From positions 1-19,174 of the forward strand of contig JAISBK010000013.1 in assembly GCA_031266255.1 (NCBI GenBank): 19,174 nt of DNA. Reading direction: 5' to 3'. The number at the start of each line of letters is the position of its first letter. Position 1 is the first letter of the stretch. The position numbers were made by a program, and so were the translations under genes. Positions 15,266-19,174 of the stretch are shown piece after piece. The notes beneath the pieces are model-generated. The model ran no database searches. It saw nothing but the letters and a program-made list of their open reading frames with translations, and was not told the origin of the DNA. The DNA comes from Treponema sp. (GTDB lineage Bacteria > Spirochaetota > Spirochaetia > Treponematales > Breznakiellaceae).

Positions 15266-15281
15266 ATTAATCAGGATTAAT
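15266..15281. promoter_or_regulatory. Perfect 7+7 palindrome over the activator stop codon, candidate activator site
   Basis: ATTAATCAGGATTAAT is a perfect inverted repeat (ATTAATC / GATTAAT, 2-base centre). It contains the TAA stop of the Mor/C-like gene (15279-15277). It lies just upstream of the first late gene, about where Mor or C binds as a dimer in Mu. A candidate extended -10 (TGG then TTTGAT, 15250-15242) lies about 24-31 bases downstream of its centre on the minus strand. The palindrome is directly visible; its use as the late-promoter operator is inference. Confidence 0.45.
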
Positions 15282-15735
15282 TACATTCCAGATACGGCTG
15301 ATACGGTAGGGTGCGTTCACATCTCTCTCGACGTCCTTCTTTCCATAACGCATAAGCATGGGAACCACTAATGCCATACTCACGCGCTACATCCTGCATC
15401 GAACGGCCCTCAGTCCCACACCGTTCATAGATTTCAAGGGCAATGACCTTCCTAAATGAGGTATGCTCAAAGGGAATGTAGAGTTGCAAGCCTCCATAAC
15501 AGACCATGAGTTTTTCAAGCATCCCCTGGGCCGCGGTATCGGTGGTAGCATCCTCAAGGATACGCGTGATTTTCTGAGCGCTCACCCCTGCACGATCCCG
15601 CACCGGTATATAGATAAGCTGTCCCCCATAATACCGGCATAGGGCCCGGATACCTTTCTGGGCATGCTCGTCTCCTACGGCTCTACTGCATAGTAAAATG
15701 AGGTCTTGAGCAAACGAAGCATCACGAGTCCCCAT
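15277..15735 (-). CDS. Mor/C-family late/middle transcription activator with duplicated dimerisation unit
   Basis: A 152-residue protein in the position of Mu Mor. The start is the ATG at 15735 with GAGG about 7 bases upstream; the longer frame has no site. The family hallmark, a GG-x-x-x-YIP strand between dimerisation helices and a helix-turn-helix, occurs twice: YYGGQLIYIP at about 35-44 and CYGGLQLYIP at about 79-88, each preceded by a helix. A C-terminal helix-turn-helix (SMQDVAREYGISGSHAYALW, about 112-131) follows. In Mu, Mor and C are dimers that recruit RNA polymerase to the middle and late promoters. Only one such gene is seen here, so it may do both jobs. The family call is firm; the reading of the repeat as a built-in pseudo-dimer is inference. 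Confidence 0.85.
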   Translation of the reverse strand: MGTRDASFAQDLILLCSRAVGDEHAQKGIRALCRYYGGQLIYIPVRDRAGVSAQKITRILEDATTDTAAQGMLEKLMVCYGGLQLYIPFEHTSFRKVIALEIYERCGTEGRSMQDVAREYGISGSHAYALWKEGRRERCERTLPYQPYLECN

Positions 15736-16147
15736 GAAGTACCTCAGCCTGGTGCTGCATATCCTGCAAGGCAAGGATAACCTTTTGCGCAGTTTTTACC
15801 GTCAAAAACCGCAGCGCATCTACCCCGGTGATACGTTTCACGAATACTCCCAATGCTCTCTCACTTTTGTTCCGAGCGCACCTATGCCACATCCCCTTGA
15901 TGTATTCCAGTTGGGCCAGCGTCGCACTCCCTCGTTCCTCAGGCCGTACTCCTTTCGGTCCTGGGGCAAACCCCAGCTTTCTCATACCCGCAAGTACCTG
16001 GTTAAGTTCCCCCTCACTCATGGTCGCCGCAGAATCCTTACCACATACTCCAGAAAGAAACACCCGGTACGTATCATCATCCATGCCCAGATGTGCCCTG
16101 CCAATGTGTATCAGTTGTATCAATGTTTTCCGTTTTTGGTCGGTCAT
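15722..16147 (-). CDS. gemA: GemA-like protein (Mu gp16 family)
   Basis: A 141-residue protein matching the GemA/DUF1018 pattern: an N-terminal LIQLIHIGRAHLGMDDDTYR segment, then GKDSAATMSEGELNQVLAGM, LGFAPG, and a second half AQLEYIKGMWH...FVKRITGVDALRFLT. In Mu the gemA-mor unit is an early operon; GemA has been linked to altered host gene expression and DNA supercoiling. I place the start at the ATG at 16147 because GGGAGAG sits about 5-8 bases upstream; an in-frame ATG at 16168 lacks a site. Its 3' end overlaps the activator gene by 14 bases, the same gemA-mor coupling as in Mu. Confidence 0.85.
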   Translation of the reverse strand: MTDQKRKTLIQLIHIGRAHLGMDDDTYRVFLSGVCGKDSAATMSEGELNQVLAGMRKLGFAPGPKGVRPEERGSATLAQLEYIKGMWHRCARNKSERALGVFVKRITGVDALRFLTVKTAQKVILALQDMQHQAEVLHGDS

Positions 16148-16161
16148 TATCGCTCTCCCTA

Positions 16162-16216
16162 GGTGCACGAGGGGATGCCCTCAAAAGGCATCCCTCCCTG
16201 CCCTCAAAAAGGCTTG
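16162..16216 (-). other. Hairpin and direct repeat in the gemA leader
   Basis: The 100-base gap between the RHH-like gene and gemA holds a strong inverted repeat: GAGGGATGCC at 16196-16187 pairs with GGCATCCCCTC at 16179-16169 (one bulged base) around a 7-base loop. No T-run follows it on the minus strand, so it does not look like an ordinary intrinsic terminator. On the plus strand, GCCCTCAAAAGGC (16177-16189) is followed by GCCCTCAAAAAGGC (16200-16213), a near-perfect direct repeat. It could be an operator, an mRNA processing or stability element, or a regulator site within the early operon. The function is unknown. Confidence 0.45.
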
Positions 16217-16247
16217 TATCACGGTTCTGCACTACTGCGCAGGCCCC

Positions 16248-16460
16248 TCAGTTTAACTTTTCGATAATTTGCTCAATACGCTCTTTTTGTATCGCGGTAG
16301 GCGCATTACGAGCGATTTGTGAAACTATTGCGGTACGGGCTAAGGCTGCAATAGGCGCATTCGTCCCATACCCTTTTACATACGCGTATGCGTAGAATTG
16401 TTTCCATTCCTCCTCAGTCAACGACAGTCTAACTGTCTTGTATATTACCGGCTTACTCAT
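16248..16460 (-). CDS. Small ribbon-helix-helix-like protein, possible early regulator
   Basis: A 70-residue protein. I place the start at the ATG at 16460 because GGAGAGCGGGAGG precedes it directly; the upstream ATG at 16484 has no comparable ribosome binding site. The order strand KTVRLSLT, helix EEEWKQFYAYAYVKGY, turn, helix PIAALARTAIVSQIARN resembles ribbon-helix-helix (CopG/Arc) DNA-binding proteins, and a charged helix IQKERIEQIIEKLN ends it. It follows the ATPase by 13 bases. Mu has several small accessory genes here, most of unclear function. The fold is inferred from the pattern only. It may be an early-operon regulator, or simply an uncharacterised accessory protein. Confidence 0.7.
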   Translation of the reverse strand: MSKPVIYKTVRLSLTEEEWKQFYAYAYVKGYGTNAPIAALARTAIVSQIARNAPTAIQKERIEQIIEKLN

Positions 16461-16473
16461 CCTCCCGCTCTCC

Positions 16474-17331
16474 TTACAGCGCATTCACCACATCTGCATC
16501 CACAAGGTCCGCCCCCAGTTCCGCAGCTTCGTTCATGGCCCTGCGGCACCAGTTGTTGATGAGCAGGGGAAACGCTACCGAATACACCACCCCATTCCGG
16601 GTTTGCCGTCTCAACTTCGCAGCCAACGCCTCGCAGCCTTTATCATCAATCACCGCCTTCCGTTCCTTCCCCAGCCGCCCGAACTTAATGTCCAGGTACG
16701 CTGCCACATCAGCCCCGGTTCCCAAAGGCTCAAGCTCCAGTAGTTCCATACGCCGGATAACCTCCCGCGCCTCCCAGTTCTTGCTCTCGTCCAATTTCGC
16801 CTTGAGTTCCACCTGACCAACCAACACAATAGATAGCAATTTCTTAAATCCATCTTCCATTTCCCAAAACCGTTTCAGGTATTTAAGCGTTTGGATACTC
16901 AGATCGTGGGCCTCCTCGATCATAAGGACATGGTTATACCCGCTCCGGCTTGAGTTGGTCAAAATCCGTTCCACCTGCCGCGCCTTCCCTTCCAGGGTAC
17001 GTCGGGGTGTTTCGGTGGAACAATCACTGATAATGGCGTCACAGAGCGTATTGGTGGTGAGTTTGGTTTTATCCACACAGCGGGGGGTGATGATCCGCAC
17101 CTTCTGTCCCTCCGCTGCCATACGGTCAATGGCATAGCGCCGGATGGTGGTCTTCCCACTTCCACTCTCCCCAACCAAGGCGACCATGCCCCCTACCTTC
17201 GCCGCCTGTACCAGATACTCCGCCACAAACCGGGTATCCTCGGTCAGGTATACGTCCTCTGCTTTCGCCACATCCCCGGAAAAGGGGTCTTGGGTAAGCG
17301 CAAACTGCTTAAACGTTTTCAAAGTCAGCAT
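16474..17331 (-). CDS. AAA+ ATPase, MuB/TnsC/ExeA-like transposition target factor
   Basis: A 285-residue ATPase immediately downstream of the transposase. Walker A is GESGSGKTT at residues 54-62; Walker B is HVLMIEEAHDL at 134-144 with E139/E140; a sensor-1-like strand with VGQ lies at 171-173; and an RR pair near 193-194 is a candidate arginine finger. In Mu, MuB binds target DNA as an ATP-dependent filament, stimulates MuA and gives target immunity, and TnsC does the same for Tn7. The ExeA/GspA-type ATPase family includes many such phage proteins. The start ATG has AAAGGAG about 8 bases upstream. The visible sequence shows the ATPase fold; the target-selection role is inferred from its place beside the transposase. 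Confidence 0.9.
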   Translation of the reverse strand: MLTLKTFKQFALTQDPFSGDVAKAEDVYLTEDTRFVAEYLVQAAKVGGMVALVGESGSGKTTIRRYAIDRMAAEGQKVRIITPRCVDKTKLTTNTLCDAIISDCSTETPRRTLEGKARQVERILTNSSRSGYNHVLMIEEAHDLSIQTLKYLKRFWEMEDGFKKLLSIVLVGQVELKAKLDESKNWEAREVIRRMELLELEPLGTGADVAAYLDIKFGRLGKERKAVIDDKGCEALAAKLRRQTRNGVVYSVAFPLLINNWCRRAMNEAAELGADLVDADVVNAL

Positions 17332-17353
17332 ATAAGTACTCCTTTATGTACAC

Positions 17354-19069
17354 TTACGCGAATTTGCGTATTCCCCTATCGGGCATGGTTTCGCCCGGGT
17401 GGGTTTTCGCGTTATGTGCGTGTATCAAATCATCAACAATCCGGGTAGGAACTCCTTGCGGGTATTGTTCCCGCAGGGTATTGATGAAACCTTCAGGCAC
17501 TTCGCCGCATTGTGCCTTGAACCGCTTGGCCGCTTCCACGGCACTTATGAGGAGCTCATGGATGGGTACGGTTTCCACAACCGAAATGGGCGTTCCTTCC
17601 TGCTGCTGCATAAAGGGATTTTCCGGATTAATAAAACTATGGGCCGGTCCCATGACGGCGGCCAGACCGGGCTTTTCCAGAGTCTTGGCAGCGGTCTCCC
17701 GTGCCGTGTCTTTCGGCCGCTTGTACCGTTCCCCAAACACCGGTGCATCCACACGGAACCCCGCTTCATCGTACTGAATCGGTTCAACTTCAAAACTGAC
17801 CTCTTCCCCCTCGTGTTCGTAACTCACCATACACCGTGGTTCTGTACCAAGGAGTACTGGTTGTACATTTACCGTCATCCCCACGAGGACACCGGGTAAA
17901 TCCCGCAGGCTGTACCGCAGGCTATGACTCACCTGGGGGTGAACCATGCTTATGGATAAGTCGCCACTCACTTTCCGGCTCTGCACCCCACGACTGAATA
18001 CCTGTCGGCAGGTTTGCTCGTCCGGCAGTTCCCTCAGGTGTTCAGGCTTGATTCGCTGCCACAAGGTAGTCCGAACCCCCACGATCATGCCGTCCCGCCT
18101 TAACCGCGTATCAAGACCAGGAATCAGGTTGGCATTGTAAGCCGCACACCAGCGTTCCGCCGCTGCGTTGAGTTCCTCAATGCTACCAACCGGCTCGAAG
18201 CGCAATCGGCTTTCAAATTGGGTTTCCACCAGTCGATTCCCCTGTTCCACTTGTCCTTTGGCACGGGGATTCCCCGGTAGGTGTGCTCTCGTTTTCACCC
18301 CAAAGGCGGCAAGGGCATTGGTGGTAGCCCGTGCAAGGTTCCCGCTGCCACAATCCCAGATCAACAGCTCAGGTACCCCGTGGAAGACATAGGCGTTCAG
18401 GGATTTCTGTCCCCAGGCGTACAGCAAGAAGTCATACATATTCGCCGCAGTTTCTCCCCAGTCCGCGTAGTACCTGATGCAAAGGGAAGCGGAATAGTGG
18501 TCAGTCAAAACATAGCGCCAACACTTGGGTTTATCTTTGAGAAAGTGCTTGTTCTTGTACTCCTCATCATCACCTACGATCTTTTGTTTACCCCCCGGGG
18601 CATAGTACAATAGGGCGACCGATGGGTCCACGCAATGCACCTGGTTGGGATACTCGCTCCGCATGGGTTGATGGGGCGTGGGTAGCTTACTATCCTCAAC
18701 GGATAGATGCTTAATCCTCAGCAGTTCCCGCAGGCGGCTGTCCCCGATAGATAGGTCCAGGCCCCGAGACTGGAGAATCGACCGGATTACATTAACCGGT
18801 ACGCTCGTCTTACCGTTTTTACGGATACCGAGCTTGGCCATTGCTGCCACGGCTAACAGCAGGGTTTCATCCAGGCTGGTAGTCCCTGAGTCCTTCCGTT
18901 TCGCCCGCCCGGATTCCCAGCCGTGTTCCTTGAGCACGTTATAGGCTTTGGCCGTGGAAAAGGCAAATTGGCGGCACATATCCGCAACCACAGTTTTCCG
19001 GTCGGTAGCGGAACTGGCCGCGGTCATCCTATCAACATACATCCGGTACATCCGCGCTCTTTTCTCCAT
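17354..19069 (-). CDS. Mu/TnsB-type DDE transposase (rve integrase core)
   Basis: Transposase expected to bind the phage ends and catalyse strand transfer during replication and integration. Numbered from the TTG codon at 19072 (572 codons), the catalytic residues are D149 in HCVDPSV, D240 in IWDCGSGN and E276 in KGQVEQGN, giving a D-D spacing of about 90 and exactly 35 residues between the second D and the E. Residues 1-60 are basic and helical and probably form a DNA-binding domain. Residues about 380-450 look like the small beta-barrel that follows the core in Mu-type transposases. From memory, MuA has its first catalytic Asp near residue 269, so this protein has a much shorter N-terminal end-binding region, and its spacing is closer to TnsB/Tn552 relatives. 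I place the start at the ATG next to the TTG; ATGs at 19051 and 19042 are also possible. An AAA+ ATPase follows 22 bases downstream, the usual partner. Confidence 0.93.
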   Translation of the reverse strand: MEKRARMYRMYVDRMTAASSATDRKTVVADMCRQFAFSTAKAYNVLKEHGWESGRAKRKDSGTTSLDETLLLAVAAMAKLGIRKNGKTSVPVNVIRSILQSRGLDLSIGDSRLRELLRIKHLSVEDSKLPTPHQPMRSEYPNQVHCVDPSVALLYYAPGGKQKIVGDDEEYKNKHFLKDKPKCWRYVLTDHYSASLCIRYYADWGETAANMYDFLLYAWGQKSLNAYVFHGVPELLIWDCGSGNLARATTNALAAFGVKTRAHLPGNPRAKGQVEQGNRLVETQFESRLRFEPVGSIEELNAAAERWCAAYNANLIPGLDTRLRRDGMIVGVRTTLWQRIKPEHLRELPDEQTCRQVFSRGVQSRKVSGDLSISMVHPQVSHSLRYSLRDLPGVLVGMTVNVQPVLLGTEPRCMVSYEHEGEEVSFEVEPIQYDEAGFRVDAPVFGERYKRPKDTARETAAKTLEKPGLAAVMGPAHSFINPENPFMQQQEGTPISVVETVPIHELLISAVEAAKRFKAQCGEVPEGFINTLREQYPQGVPTRIVDDLIHAHNAKTHPGETMPDRGIRKFA

Positions 19070-19174
19070 CAAAGTCGTAGGGTTCTATCACTGTGGGTCT
19101 GTCCACCATAGCGATCAATTCCTTGTATACTTCATCCAAAAGGCACATCTCCGGGTTGAATTGATTAAGCCATT
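19032..19174 (-). CDS. 3' end of an unidentified early phage gene (partial, runs off the window)
   Basis: An open frame enters from the window edge and reads 46 residues before a TGA stop at 19034-19032. The visible part is acidic (it ends in a stretch such as PYDFDGEKSADVPDVC) and has no motif I recognise. It overlaps the transposase start by about 40 bases, which is typical of translationally coupled phage genes and suggests it is the preceding gene of the early operon. In Mu this position would hold ner or a regulator, but nothing visible supports that identity. The call rests on the open frame, the overlap and the shared strand. Confidence 0.5.
   Translation of the reverse strand, partial: WLNQFNPEMCLLDEVYKELIAMVDRPTVIEPYDFDGEKSADVPDVC

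Noticed and set aside
17399..17899. Plus-strand open frame of 166 codons opposite the transposase C-terminus
   Set aside because: The minus strand has a long conserved transposase here; the plus frame shows no family pattern and no start signal.
1..19174. CRISPR arrays, tRNA or rRNA genes
   Set aside because: No regularly spaced repeats and no cloverleaf or rRNA-like segments were found; the coding density is nearly complete.

Overview
The window is dominated by one Mu-type transposable prophage that reads entirely on the minus strand, so its map runs from high to low coordinates. It covers about 19174 (the early region continues beyond the window) down to about 700-900, and is followed by a short stretch that looks like host DNA. 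Gene order, families and the tight ATGA-type overlaps match the Mu/FluMu class of contractile-tailed phages. No gene here fixes the host. Base composition near 50% GC and a decayed secreted-protein fragment beside the prophage would fit a Treponema-like spirochete or another Gram-negative-type host, but that is a weak inference.

Layout in transcription order. (1) Early/transposition module, 19174-15277: the tail of an unidentified gene, a DDE transposase with a D,D(35)E triad, an AAA+ target-selection ATPase (MuB/TnsC-like), a small ribbon-helix-helix-like protein, a GemA-like protein and a Mor/C-family activator whose dimerisation unit appears duplicated. (2) A compact switch region, 15205-15281: a perfect palindrome over the end of the activator gene, then a rho-independent terminator whose hairpin contains the start codon of the first late gene. 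(3) Head module, 15230-12194: protease with a nested scaffold start, major head protein, gp35-like, gp36-like and gpG-like head-tail genes. (4) Tail module, 12197-2484: gp37, sheath, tube, tail-assembly chaperone with a lambda-type GGGAAAG -1 frameshift site, tape measure, DNA-circularisation/baseplate gpN, hub gpP, spike gp45, gp46, gp47 and gp48. (5) Adhesion: one tail fibre with a long glycine-rich tip. (6) The right end and presumed host flank, 1-900: a PPC-like domain fragment with its own terminator, and no other convincing gene.

Together the genes would let the element replicate by transposition, switch to late expression, build a capsid shell and build a complete contractile tail. Small and large terminase, portal, gpF-type head protein and lysis genes are absent between the activator and the protease, where Mu and FluMu carry them. 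Either they lie upstream of the transposase outside the window, or this copy is deleted and could make tails and shells but not package DNA.

The observations most worth a second look are the terminator/start-codon overlap with a possible near-leaderless late transcript, the duplicated GG...YIP unit in the activator, the missing packaging module, and the tail chaperone frameshift product.
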